Assembly (NCBI GenBank): GCA_938015445.1
Contig: CALLPE010000018.1
Location: 124,001 to 188,000 of the forward strand
Reading direction: 5' to 3'
Origin: an uncultured Pirellulales bacterium
Lineage (GTDB): Bacteria > Planctomycetota > Planctomycetia > Pirellulales > Thermoguttaceae
Length of the DNA stretch: 64,000 nt
Shown: positions 18,677-28,300 of the stretch, piece after piece
Layout: each line of letters starts with the position of its first letter
How positions within the stretch are numbered: the first letter of the stretch is position 1
Notes under the pieces: model-generated
The model's database searches: none
Told to the model about the DNA's origin: nothing
Seen by the model: only the letters and a program-made list of their open reading frames with translations
Position numbers and translations under genes: made by a program

Positions 18677-19765
18677 ATGGCGCTCAGCAAACGAGAAAAG
18701 ACGTTAGCCTTGGCCTGTTGCGCACTAGCCGGCGCGGTGGTGCTGTATTGGTTGGTGGGCAGCTCGGGGGGCAGCGTGGGCGAACTGCGCCGGGTGCGGA
18801 ACGAAAAAGCCGAGGAATTGGCCAAAAAGCAAGCCCGCTTGGACGCTACCCTGAAATCTAAAGCCAAACTGGCCCAATGGGAACGTCGCGCGCTGCCGGC
18901 CAACACGCGCGACGCCGGCAGGCTCTATCAAAGCTGGCTGACAGGGCTGGTCGGCCGACTGAAGCTGGAGGATGTGCGCATCGAACCGCGCGAGGGCCGC
19001 GTCCGCCGCGGCGTGTACACCGCCTTGCCTTTTACTGTTCACGGCAAGGGAACGCTCGATCAACTTACCCGGCTGTTGTTCGAGTTCTATTCGGCCGGCT
19101 ACTTGCACCAGATCCAGCAGTTTACCGTCACGCCATTGAAAGACTCCGGTAAGTTGGACATGAACATCGTGATCGAAGCGATGAGTTTGCCCAGCGCGAC
19201 CAGCACTACCGGGCTGCCGGAGGAAAAGCCTTTGCGTCCGCTGTCCGGAAAATTAGAAGAGTATCAGAAGACGATCGTGGAGCGGAACTTGTTCAAGCCG
19301 TACACCCCGCCCCCGCCGCCTCCGCCGCCGCCACAGCCGCGCAAAGTCGATCCGCCCAAGCCGCTGCCGACCCCTCCTAAACCGCCCGACCCACCCAAAC
19401 CACCGATCGACCATCTGCAATTCGCCGTGATCGATGCCATCATCGAGACCAACGGCAAACGGGAGGTGTGGTTGTGGGTGCGGACCACCGACGAAAAGTT
19501 CTTCCTGGCCGAGGGCGACACTTTCAAAGTAGGCCAAATGCCCGCAAAAGTGCTGAAAATACCAGACCTCGATCAGGTGGAAATCGCCATCGACGGCAAG
19601 AAGATGGTTATCCCCCGCGGCGGCAACCTGCGCGACGGAAAAGACACGCCGATATCGCTGGAGGAAACCAAACCCGGCGAAAAAACCGCCATCGAAAAGC
19701 CCGGTTCCGAAAAACCCAAGGAAGACAATCGCAGGTCTTTCCGTTTCGGCCCGCGCCGACCTTAA
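18677..19765 (+). CDS. PilO/GspM-like protein with a GspC/PilP-like C-terminal domain
   Basis: A 362-residue bitopic protein. It has a membrane helix at residues 10-28, then a coiled coil (VRNEKAEELAKKQARLDATL) and a small PilO/GspM-like domain (KGTLDQLTRLLFEFYSAGYLH). Next comes the segment IVERNLFKPY, reminiscent of the NLF motif that opens the GspC homology region, then a proline-rich linker (about residues 210-255, including nine consecutive prolines). The C-terminal beta domain (AIIETNGKREVWLWVRTTDEKFF) resembles GspC HR/PilP. This would place two inner-membrane functions on one chain. The assignment is by motif and position. Confidence 0.72.
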   Translation: MALSKREKTLALACCALAGAVVLYWLVGSSGGSVGELRRVRNEKAEELAKKQARLDATLKSKAKLAQWERRALPANTRDAGRLYQSWLTGLVGRLKLEDVRIEPREGRVRRGVYTALPFTVHGKGTLDQLTRLLFEFYSAGYLHQIQQFTVTPLKDSGKLDMNIVIEAMSLPSATSTTGLPEEKPLRPLSGKLEEYQKTIVERNLFKPYTPPPPPPPPPQPRKVDPPKPLPTPPKPPDPPKPPIDHLQFAVIDAIIETNGKREVWLWVRTTDEKFFLAEGDTFKVGQMPAKVLKIPDLDQVEIAIDGKKMVIPRGGNLRDGKDTPISLEETKPGEKTAIEKPGSEKPKEDNRRSFRFGPRRP

Positions 19766-19852
19766 CCGCAGCGTTGGGCCAGCCTAGAGTCGCGCAAATC
19801 TTTTCGCGCCGACGGTTTTCACGGCTCAGGCTCGACGGCGCAGGGCGGGCCG

Positions 19853-21265
19853 TCAGCGTCGGTCGAGCTGTTCGGCCAATTGGCGAATGCGCGGATTGCT
19901 ATCTTGTCGAGCCAGTTTACGCACCTGGGCTGTAACCGCCGGATTGTTGCTGGTGGCCAACAGCGCCATCGCCTCCCAGCGTACCTCCGGGTCTTCATCC
20001 TCGCACAAACGCAGCAACCACGCTGTAGAATCCACTGCCTGTAGCTGGGGCAGTAGTCTGACCAATTGCTTTCGCACTTGAGGGTCGGGGTGTGCCGCGC
20101 GTCGGGCAAGTTCGATCTCCACCGGCGGTAGATGCTGATCGCGCGATTTGGCCCCGCCGCCTGAAGCGGAAGGCGGCTGCTGGCCCGGCAGAATCGGCCC
20201 CGACGGCCTTTCGTCCGCCGCCGACGGCCTTTCGTCCGCCGACCGCCAAGACTTCTGCACTGAATGAGCGCCGCTGCCATCAGCGCCGGTCAGCGGGCGC
20301 ACTACCCCGCCAGCATCCGGCTGCCATTCGCTTCCGGCTCGGGGAAGCGTCTTCGGAGGCTGTGCTGGGGCGGGAAGCCTCCCGGGCGTTGGAGATGCCT
20401 CCTTGCCCGGCCCCCCTTCAGCGCGCTGGTCGGCAACTGCCCACGATTGGCCTTCGCCCAAACGACCTGCCGATAGCCCGGTGCTGCTCCCCAGCCCACC
20501 GCTGGAGCGGTCGGTCGAAAACAGCTCGCCGGGATGTCCAGTGGAACCACCAGGGGCAAGTCCACCGCCGGGCAGATGGGTCAGTTCTGGTGGAAACGCC
20601 TTCGGCGCAACTGGCGGATTTCTGCGGCCGGTCTCCCGCGGTGCGTTTTCCGGCGGAACATCCACGCCACCAGTCACCAACTGGCCAGTCGCAAACTGGC
20701 TATGATGCGGTACGTCGGAAGCGTCTATCGGCGCCGCACCATCCCATTGCGGCGATGCTTGCCCCCTGATACTGCTGGCCGTTGCCCCCACCTCTTCCAA
20801 CAGCCGGCGGCAATGCTCGATTATCTGCTGGCGCTGGGCCGACTCGCCGTCAGGCATCTGGCGCAACATGCTCACGGCCAGTTGTTCGGCGCTTTGTTTG
20901 CCGAGCGAGCCGAACTGCGGGGTAAACTCTCGCAGCGCTTTGGCCAGCAGCAAATACCGCCGCAGGGCCTGGGGAGTGGATTCGTTGCGCCATCGGGCCA
21001 GTTGACCCAGCAACACCCGTCTGGCCGAAAGGGCCACCGGCTCGTTGCTGCTGTCGAGATTGGCCACCAGCGCGCGAATGCCCGGTTCCCCCAACGCACA
21101 AAGCTGCGCCAGCAATTGCGGCACTTGTTCTTCTTCGGCCGTTTCGATCTGCTGTTGAAGATGCTCTACTGCCGCAACCTGGTAATAAGCGCGCGAACCG
21201 ACGGCCAGCAGAACCAGAGCACCGGCCATTAGCAGGGTCAATGAAACACCGACTTTGGGGCGCAT
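19853..21265 (-). CDS. Membrane-anchored HEAT-repeat protein with disordered middle
   Basis: A 470-residue protein with an N-terminal signal anchor (VGVSLTLLMAGALVLLAVG). A HEAT-like helical region follows (about residues 35-170: VPQLLAQLCALGEPGIRALVANL). Then comes a long Pro/Gly/Ser-rich low-complexity stretch, and a C-terminal HEAT region (about 380-470: HPDPQVRKQLVRLLPQLQAV, DEDPEVRWEAMALLATSNNP). The ATG at 21265 follows AAGG by nine bases and is preferred over two upstream in-frame ATGs. The disordered middle contains an in-frame duplication ADERPSAADERPS. It is convergent with the secretion cluster; a link to secretion is not shown. Confidence 0.8.
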   Translation of the reverse strand: MRPKVGVSLTLLMAGALVLLAVGSRAYYQVAAVEHLQQQIETAEEEQVPQLLAQLCALGEPGIRALVANLDSSNEPVALSARRVLLGQLARWRNESTPQALRRYLLLAKALREFTPQFGSLGKQSAEQLAVSMLRQMPDGESAQRQQIIEHCRRLLEEVGATASSIRGQASPQWDGAAPIDASDVPHHSQFATGQLVTGGVDVPPENAPRETGRRNPPVAPKAFPPELTHLPGGGLAPGGSTGHPGELFSTDRSSGGLGSSTGLSAGRLGEGQSWAVADQRAEGGPGKEASPTPGRLPAPAQPPKTLPRAGSEWQPDAGGVVRPLTGADGSGAHSVQKSWRSADERPSAADERPSGPILPGQQPPSASGGGAKSRDQHLPPVEIELARRAAHPDPQVRKQLVRLLPQLQAVDSTAWLLRLCEDEDPEVRWEAMALLATSNNPAVTAQVRKLARQDSNPRIRQLAEQLDRR

Positions 21266-21397
21266 ACTGACAAACCTTGGTCCCTGCACGGCTGCCATGG
21301 GAGGCGGCTCACGGCCACAAATCAGACCGGCTGGCAATTGTTCCCTGAGCCGCCGTGTGCCACAAGACCAATAGCCGAAAAAGCGTTTTTGCCATTG

Positions 21398-21489
21398 TTT
21401 TGTGCCCGAAATCACCGATCAACTGTCGCTTTGCGCTGACAACGACCGAATAACTGTCCTTTTGCGCCCGCAAAGACCGAATAATCAGT
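21398..21489. repeat. Three-unit degenerate tandem repeat, about 30-32 bp
   Basis: Units at 21398, 21430 and 21460 share the pattern TTTGYGC, then GACCGAATAA, then CTGTC. They lie in the divergent spacer between the HEAT gene and the secreted protein gene. Confidence 0.75.
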
Positions 21490-21663
21490 AGCGTCCTTCG
21501 GTGCTTGGGTACCGTCGGTGTCGCCCCAGTATCGCCAGAGTACGCAAAGTGTTTTTTAAGCCTAAACGATGGACAGCACCGATGTCGCCGACACTGTGAA
21601 ATTGCTGTAAACGTCCTAGTCCACAAAAGCCACTCGTATTGCCAAGATTCCACATTTAACCAC

Positions 21664-22512
21664 ATGACACGCCTATTGTTTGCGGCAATCTTGCTCGTTT
21701 GGCCAGCGGCAGCCTTTGGCGCACAACCGCGCATCTTTTCACGGGCCGCTCAGCTCGAAGGCACCTGTAGCCCGGTCGTCCAGCAGGAGGCCATCAAGTC
21801 CATCCCGCTGGACAAGCTTACCCCCGAGGGCAGAGCGAAGGCCGCTGGGGTGCTTAGCAATGTAACGTTGTTCCGCCGGATGCCTGTGCGGGTAATCGAC
21901 TGCGATCCTGAACTGTACCTTTTCCTGGTCCGGAATCCGGACGTGGTGGTGAACATCTGGGAAGTGCTGAAGATCAGCCAATTGCACCTGCGGCAGACGG
22001 GTCCGAACCAGTATCGCTTGGTGGAACCGGAGGGCACGACCGTCAACTTCGAGTACCTGTACCGCACCCATGACACGCACATCGTGTACGCCGAAGGGGC
22101 ATACACCGGCAGGCTGCTTCAGCGGGAAGTAAAGGCCAAAGGCCTGCTGGTGCTGAAGAGCGGGTACGTCCACGAGACCGACGGCCGATACTACATCACC
22201 AACCGCCTGGACGCCTTCCTGAGCGTGGAACCCGGCGCCGTCGAGCTGGTCACTAAAACCCTTCAACCACTGCTGGTGAAAGTGGGCGACAACAATTTCA
22301 CGCAGTCGGTGGCATTCCTCAGCAGCCTGTCGCGGACTGCCGAAGCCAACAGTCGAGCGGTGCAGAACTTGGCCGGAAAGCTGACCGGCGTGCAGCCCGA
22401 GCTGCGCAAAAAACTGGCCGACTTGGCCGAGAACATCGCCGCCCGCTCGAAAACCGCCGCGGTACCCGCTGCCGCTTCCACCCTGTTGCCGTTGGTGGCC
22501 GCTCAGGACTGA
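21664..22512 (+). CDS. Secreted protein of unknown function
   Basis: A 282-residue exported protein with a signal peptide ending AAAFGAQ. The mature protein has an N-terminal helical segment (EAIKSIPLDKLTPEGRAKAA), a central beta-rich region (QLHLRQTGPNQYRLVEPEGT, FEYLYRTHDTHIVYAEGAYTG) and a C-terminal helical tail. No catalytic motif is recognised. The ATG at 21664 is chosen because the signal peptide begins there; the longer frame upstream covers the repeat spacer. I believe similar proteins occur in other planctomycetes, but I cannot name a family. Confidence 0.7.
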   Translation: MTRLLFAAILLVWPAAAFGAQPRIFSRAAQLEGTCSPVVQQEAIKSIPLDKLTPEGRAKAAGVLSNVTLFRRMPVRVIDCDPELYLFLVRNPDVVVNIWEVLKISQLHLRQTGPNQYRLVEPEGTTVNFEYLYRTHDTHIVYAEGAYTGRLLQREVKAKGLLVLKSGYVHETDGRYYITNRLDAFLSVEPGAVELVTKTLQPLLVKVGDNNFTQSVAFLSSLSRTAEANSRAVQNLAGKLTGVQPELRKKLADLAENIAARSKTAAVPAAASTLLPLVAAQD

Positions 22513-22615
22513 CAGGGCGGTCGAAGTTAGTCGCTGGCCGCCACCGCTCCTTTCAGCCCGCCGTTGCCTGTTGCTATTCCCTATTTACTATTTCCTATTC
22601 CCTCGCCCGACCGCT

Positions 22616-23422
22616 TCATGCATACTCCTGATACAACGGCGTAATAACCAACTCCGGCACCAGCGCGTGCGGAGGCAATTTGGCGATGCACACCACGCAG
22701 GCGGCCACGTCGGCCGGCTGGAGCATCTGCGCCTTTTTTTCCTCTGGGACGGGTTCGGGGCGCATGCGGAGGATCGGGGTGTTGACCTCGCCGGGAAAGA
22801 TGTTGGTCACCTTGATGCCGTTGGCACGCTCCTCCAGACCCACGGCGGTGCCCAGGGCGGTCATGGCAAACTTCGAAGCGCAGTAGGCCGGCCCGGCCAG
22901 CCGCAACGCCCGTTTGCCGGCAATCGACGAGATGTTCACGATCAGCCCGCTGCGCCGCGGCCGCATCCGCTCCAGCGCTGCCCTCATGCAGTTGTAGGCC
23001 CCGGTGGCGTTGATGGCCAGCACGCGGTCCCACTCGGCCGGATCGAGCTGCGCCATACTGCGGCGAACGATGTTCACGCCGGCGCTGTTGACCATGATGT
23101 CCAGCGGACCCAATCGCTCATCCAACCAGGCGAAAAGCTGCTCGACCGCGGCCCGATCGGCCACGTCGCACTGGTGAACCAATATCGGCGGTGAACCGGT
23201 AAAGGCGGCGGCGGTTTCCTCTAAGCTGGCCAACGTCCGCCCGGCGATCGCCACGCGGCAACCCTCGCCGGCAAGCGCCCACGCTACCGCTTGTCCGATC
23301 CCACTTCCGCCGCCCAATACCAAAGCCACTTTGCCGTTAAGATCCTGGTTGGTTGCCAATTGTTGCTGTGCAGTGGACACCTTGACAATCCTCGTGCTTA
23401 TACCGAGCGGATGTGCTACCAT
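22616..23422 (-). CDS. SDR-family NAD(P)-dependent oxidoreductase
   Basis: A 268-residue classical short-chain dehydrogenase/reductase. It has the cofactor motif LVLGGGSGIGQ near the N-terminus and NSAG, then the catalytic Ser in VNISSIAG and Tyr-Lys in YCASK, followed by the IFPGEVNTPI loop. It reduces or oxidises a carbonyl/alcohol substrate that cannot be predicted. The ATG at 23422 is used; a GTG near residue 14 (VSTAQQQLATNQ), closer to the Rossmann fold, is possible. It lies divergently next to the secreted dimethylformamidase-like gene. Confidence 0.92.
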   Translation of the reverse strand: MVAHPLGISTRIVKVSTAQQQLATNQDLNGKVALVLGGGSGIGQAVAWALAGEGCRVAIAGRTLASLEETAAAFTGSPPILVHQCDVADRAAVEQLFAWLDERLGPLDIMVNSAGVNIVRRSMAQLDPAEWDRVLAINATGAYNCMRAALERMRPRRSGLIVNISSIAGKRALRLAGPAYCASKFAMTALGTAVGLEERANGIKVTNIFPGEVNTPILRMRPEPVPEEKKAQMLQPADVAACVVCIAKLPPHALVPELVITPLYQEYA

Positions 23423-23615
23423 GCTACCGGATTTCCGCCGGCAAACTGTGCCCTGCTCCGCGACCGCTGGTAGCCTTGTGCGGACTGAAGCAGAATTTGC
23501 CGATCGGCAAAATCGTAGCCGACAGTTGGGCAGAAGTCCACTCGGCACGCGCCAGCAGCCAGACCTCAATCTGCGCTGCAATTGGTTGCCCCTGACCAGA
23601 TGGGCGACAATTTTA

Positions 23616-23641
23616 GTAAATACGCAAGGTAAATACGCAAG
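23616..23641. repeat. Perfect 13-bp tandem duplication
   Basis: GTAAATACGCAAG occurs at 23616-23628 and again at 23629-23641. It ends 17 bases before the start codon of the downstream gene and so lies in its 5' leader. Confidence 0.85.
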
Positions 23642-23658
23642 CAAACGGGAGCAGTACT

Positions 23659-25197
23659 ATGGCCAGAGCCATCATCAACCGCCGTCAAGCGCTGCAAGCG
23701 GCCGGGGGTATCGTTGCGCTGATGGGAAGCGGTCTGTACGTGCCGACAGACAGCGCCGAAGCCCAACAGTTCGCTCCCGCCCAGCCGGAGTTGATCCGCC
23801 GCGAAAACCAGCGCCCGGGCACGCGCAAATGGCTGCTGGAAAACACGCGCGTCGATCCGCAGTCGAAAATCCGCTGCCCGTGGATCGAAGGCTACGCGTC
23901 GCACACTAGCATTCGGGCTGGCCAAACGCTTACGATCCACGTGAGCACCAATCCGCCTTCGCCGTTTACCATCGACATTTATCGGCTGGGCTACTACGGC
24001 GGGCAGGGCGCGCGGCTAATGACCAGCCTCGGCCCGCTCAAGGGAACGACGCAGCCCGACCCGCCTGTCGGCCCAAAACGGCTGCGCGACTGCCAATGGG
24101 AACCCTGTGCGACGCTGCTCATTTCCGATGAATGGCCCAGCGGGGTGTACTTGGGGAAACTCACTTCCCAGCGCGAAGGGGTGCAGAGCTACGTGATTTT
24201 CATCGTGCGCGACCATCGCCGCGCCGACTTCATCTTCCAGTGCTCCGATACTACCTGGCAGTCCTACAACCGCTGGCCGGACCTGTTCTCGTTGTACGAC
24301 GACGGAAAGGAGGGTTGGTATTGGGGCAACAACGTGGCCGTCAGTTTCAACCGCCCTTACGGCAAGTATCGGCAAATACTCGACGCGCCGCTATCGACCG
24401 GCTCAGGCGAGTTTTTGCTGTGGGAATTCCCTCTGGCCTACTGGCTGGAACAGCACGGATACGATGTGACGTACATCTCTAATCTGGATACCCATGCCGA
24501 TCCGGCAGGCCTGCTGCGAGCGAAAGGATTCCTCTCGGTCGGCCACGACGAATACTATTCCATCGAAATGTTCAACAATCTACAACGAGCGATAGCTGCC
24601 GGGCTTAACGTGGCATTCTTGTCGGGAAATGTATGTTGCGGTCGCATCGAGTTCCAAAAGGATTTCGCCGGACGGCTGCGCACCTTCGAGCGAGTGGACT
24701 TTTTCGGCCCGCGCGACCCCAAGGGCATCCGTGGCATGGAGACCCTGCCCCATACCAGTCCCAGTTCGGGCGAGTTGGTCGGTGCGCGGAATCTTTCCCC
24801 ATTCGTAGGTGGGGCGGATTGGATTTGCCTCAAGCCCGACCACTGGCTCTTCGAGGGAACCGGAATGAACAAAGGCGATGGCATCCCTGGCCTGGTGGGC
24901 TGGGAATGGCACGGGGACCCGGCGAATATCCCTGGATTGGAAGTGGTGGCCTCGGGGCCAACTCAGTCTGCGCCAGGAAAGCCTAATGGAGGTATCTACA
25001 CCGCCACCATCTATCCCGGCCCCAAGGGCAACTTCGTGTTCAACGCTTCGACGTGTTGGTGGGCCGATGGGCTTTCGGAACCTCCGGGTTACAAGCGGCC
25101 CTCGGTGTACACCACTCCCGGAGGACCCGACCGGCGCGTGCAGCGCATCACCACCAACTTGCTGGAACGAATGCGGCAAGCGCCCGGGCCGGGGTAG
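23659..25197 (+). CDS. Secreted N,N-dimethylformamidase-like domain protein
   Basis: A 512-residue protein with a twin-arginine-like leader (INRRQALQAAGGIVALMGSG). The mature chain opens with an Ig-like domain, WIEGYASHTSIRAGQTLTI, then FTIDIYRLGYYGGQGARLM. It continues into the domain seen at the C-terminus of the large subunit of N,N-dimethylformamidase (SVGHDEYYSIEMFNNLQRA, NVAFLSGNVCCGRIEF, LVGWEWHGDP). That enzyme hydrolyses dimethylformamide, but most proteins with this domain are of unknown function and no small subunit is encoded nearby. A GGGAG ribosome site lies eight bases upstream. Confidence 0.78.
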   Translation: MARAIINRRQALQAAGGIVALMGSGLYVPTDSAEAQQFAPAQPELIRRENQRPGTRKWLLENTRVDPQSKIRCPWIEGYASHTSIRAGQTLTIHVSTNPPSPFTIDIYRLGYYGGQGARLMTSLGPLKGTTQPDPPVGPKRLRDCQWEPCATLLISDEWPSGVYLGKLTSQREGVQSYVIFIVRDHRRADFIFQCSDTTWQSYNRWPDLFSLYDDGKEGWYWGNNVAVSFNRPYGKYRQILDAPLSTGSGEFLLWEFPLAYWLEQHGYDVTYISNLDTHADPAGLLRAKGFLSVGHDEYYSIEMFNNLQRAIAAGLNVAFLSGNVCCGRIEFQKDFAGRLRTFERVDFFGPRDPKGIRGMETLPHTSPSSGELVGARNLSPFVGGADWICLKPDHWLFEGTGMNKGDGIPGLVGWEWHGDPANIPGLEVVASGPTQSAPGKPNGGIYTATIYPGPKGNFVFNASTCWWADGLSEPPGYKRPSVYTTPGGPDRRVQRITTNLLERMRQAPGPG

Positions 25198-25301
25198 CCG
25201 CAGTTGGCGCCGCGGCGATGCGGAAATCGCCCGGGCCGTGCTCGCCCTAACTGGTGCCGCCGCTGGCGTTTCGAGGTGCCATTCGCGTCGGCAGAAGGCG
25301 A

Positions 25302-25333
25302 AGCAGTGGGGCAAATAAGCAGTGGGCCAAATA
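25302..25333. repeat. 16-bp tandem duplication
   Basis: AGCAGTGGGGCAAATA (25302-25317) and AGCAGTGGGCCAAATA (25318-25333) differ at one position. They lie in the convergent spacer between the dimethylformamidase-like gene and the GH116-like gene. Confidence 0.85.
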
Positions 25334-25379
25334 TTGTGGCGTAGGATGCGGCGCTAGAAATCGCCCCGGGCGGCCTGCG

Positions 25380-28300
25380 CTACTGCACCTCGATCCTCAG
25401 CCGCTGACCGGCTTCGATCACAAGCGGCTGCGCCAATTGGATTTCGGCGCGCTGGTCCTCGGTCGCCTTTATGGTAGTGGGTATTGGCCTGTCGTCCAGC
25501 GTCAAAGCTGCCGCGCGGGGCCCTGGTACCGGCAGCGGACCCAAGCGAAGCGTTGCTAATCGCAACCGCCCGTAACGCAGCTCGAGGCCGGCAAGCAGTT
25601 TCCCTCCTTCGCTGCGCTGCCAGTAGCTGCCCCATCCTTCGGCGCCTGTAAAGGCGGCGCGGAAGTTCTCTGGGGAAATACGAGGGCAGAACCCCAGCCG
25701 CCCCTTCGGACCGTGGTACTCGTACCCGCAGGCAGCCAGAAAAACGCCGTAGCTGGCCATCGCCCGCGCATAATGATCGCCGCACTCCACCTCGTTCCAC
25801 GGATTGCGGCGCGAGGGATGGTAACGATCGTGGATGGTGCGGACAATGGCTAGTCCCTCCTGTGTCATCCCGGCGGCGATCATGTGGGCGGCCACTTGAT
25901 ACTCGAAGCCGGTCATGCACTCGTTGAAATAGTAGTCATAGTGCTGGCGGACGCGGGACTGCTCGCCGTGGGGCCAGGTGCACATGAGCAAGCCGCCCTC
26001 GCCAGGCATGGCGTACCATCGTCCCTGTTTGTGTACCGCGCGGTACGGGCCGACGTCGGTAGTGAAGTTGTATTTCCACAGCGACTTTAGCGCCGTGCTC
26101 ACCTTCGACTCGTCGAGAATCCTTCCCAGGCCCAACTGATGCGCCCAGCTTTGTCCCAACACCTGGTCGATGTGACAGCCGTCGTAGGAGCCGACCTTAC
26201 CAGCGTGTTGGGGGTCGGGCAGGTGAATGTAGTACTCGCCGTTGAACAGCGCAGCATCCACATAGCGGCTGCCTTTGAGGAATATGTCGCGGCACTGTCG
26301 GGCGAAATCGGCATCGCCCAGCTCTGTGGCCATTTCCTCGCCGGCCCGCAAGGCGGCCAGATACATGCCGGTCAGCCACGCTACCTGACCGTACCAGTCG
26401 GCATCGAGCGTGTTGTGCTGCGGGCCTTCGAGCACTCCGTCGGCGTTGCCATCTTTGTCGATGAGGAACTCCAGAGCCTTCTTGGCGCGCGGCCATACGC
26501 GGCGGAGAAAAGTGTCGTCGGCGCTCATCTGATGTTCACGATAGGTGCGCAGCACAGAGCCGGCCTGCCCATCGACCGCCCAATGGTTGTTGTGTTCCGC
26601 CCGAAACCTGATGCGCCCCGTCGCCGGATCGAAGGCCACGCCGAAATCGACCATTTCGCGCAGCGACCTTTCGAACACGGGAAATAATCGGGCTGGTGCC
26701 TGGGCGTAGTGCCACACGTGCGTGCAGGTACCAGGACAGCAGCCTACCCCCTCCCAACCGTAAAACCGACCGTTGCCCAGCCAGTAACAGGTATTGGTGG
26801 CCAACGTGGAGGTATTGAGGAACGTGCGATCGAGGAACCAATAGGGAAGCGTGGAGTCATACCAGGTGTCGTGCCATAGCCTGGTCTGGGCGCACAGCCG
26901 TTGGAAGTTCTCGGCCAGGTATTCCGCTACGCCGCTGGCGGCCTGCCAGCGCTTGCCATACCAGCGGCCGCCGTGATCGCCCAGCCCTGAGATTGCCAAG
27001 TTGGGAAAGTGCCAGGCCAGCAGGAAGGTTACTACTTCTGAACCGCCCGGAGGCAATTGCACTGGGCGCACCAGCCCGGCGATATGCTTGGCCCCGAACG
27101 GCTTTTGCGCCGACGCGCCTGCGGGGGCCCCAGGCTGGGCGAACAGCGCGGAGGCGATGTCCGGCTCGGCAATGGCGGCAATAGCCTTGTCGGCTGGCCG
27201 TGGGTCCAGCAGGGCCAGACACATGGTGCCGAAGTCGTATTGTTGCTCTAGTGGAACCATTGCGGGCCGCGGTTGGTCGGAGAAGACAATGTGGTCAATG
27301 CCGATGTTTCCCCACGGCCCGGTGTGTGCATCCACGATTTGCAGTTGGGCGGTTTTCCCTTCCCACTGGCGAACGTCCCAGGTGTGCCACTTCATGCGGT
27401 TGTCGTTCGCCCCGGTTGCCGAGAGCACCACTTTGCCATCGACCAGTAGATTTATGCAGGTGCGCTGTTTGTGTGCCCCGCCGCCGATCAGAAAAGCGAT
27501 ATAGCTGCGGGGAACAGTGAAGGAACGGCTGGTCAGTGTTCCCACATGTGCGTCACCTGCGCGGACGTCCTCGCCGCTGCGCACGTTATGGCTGTTGACC
27601 AGCCGTTTGCCCAGCGCCCCGACGTCCCCCTGGTAAGCCGGCATCTTAGCCTTTTCGATCGGCCCTGCGCCGAAGGCGGTTCCGGTGACGGTCCAACCTT
27701 CGTAGGTATCCTTCTCGAAGTCCTCGAAGAGGATGTCGGGGCGAGCCTGGCCGGCAGGGGCGGCCGCCGGCTGCGCCGAGCAGTCGACCAGCGACAACGT
27801 TTCGGTGCGGCGTATCTTGTTTATCCGCAATCCGTGACCGGGCTGCGCAGTATGACGGCACACGGCGTTTTCCAGCCAGCCGCCAATGTGCACCTCCAGT
27901 TGCTGCTGGCTGGTGTTGTGTATGCGGAAGTTCAACACTGTGGCTGGCAGGGCGGAGTCCTCGGCGTTAAGAGGAATCAGCGGAGAAAAGGCCTCGAGAG
28001 TGACTTGAATCGGAGCCTCCGGGTCGGTGTAGGTTACATATCCTATGGGGTACTCCCCTATAAAGCTTACCTGGGACCACCCTCGACCGTCCAACGTCCG
28101 CACCTGAACTTCGGCAGGTGCTGCTATGCGGAGGGCGAATCCCTGTTCCAGCGGCGAGGAAGGCAGCGGCGGATGTGCATAGTGTCTGTCGCCGGTGTGG
28201 CGCGGGTGGTTGAAAATGTCCCACAGCCACAGCTTGCCGTCGCCGCCGAGGTAAAGCTGGCCGGCGCACAGGCCTCCGATGGGCATGCCGATCTTCTCAA

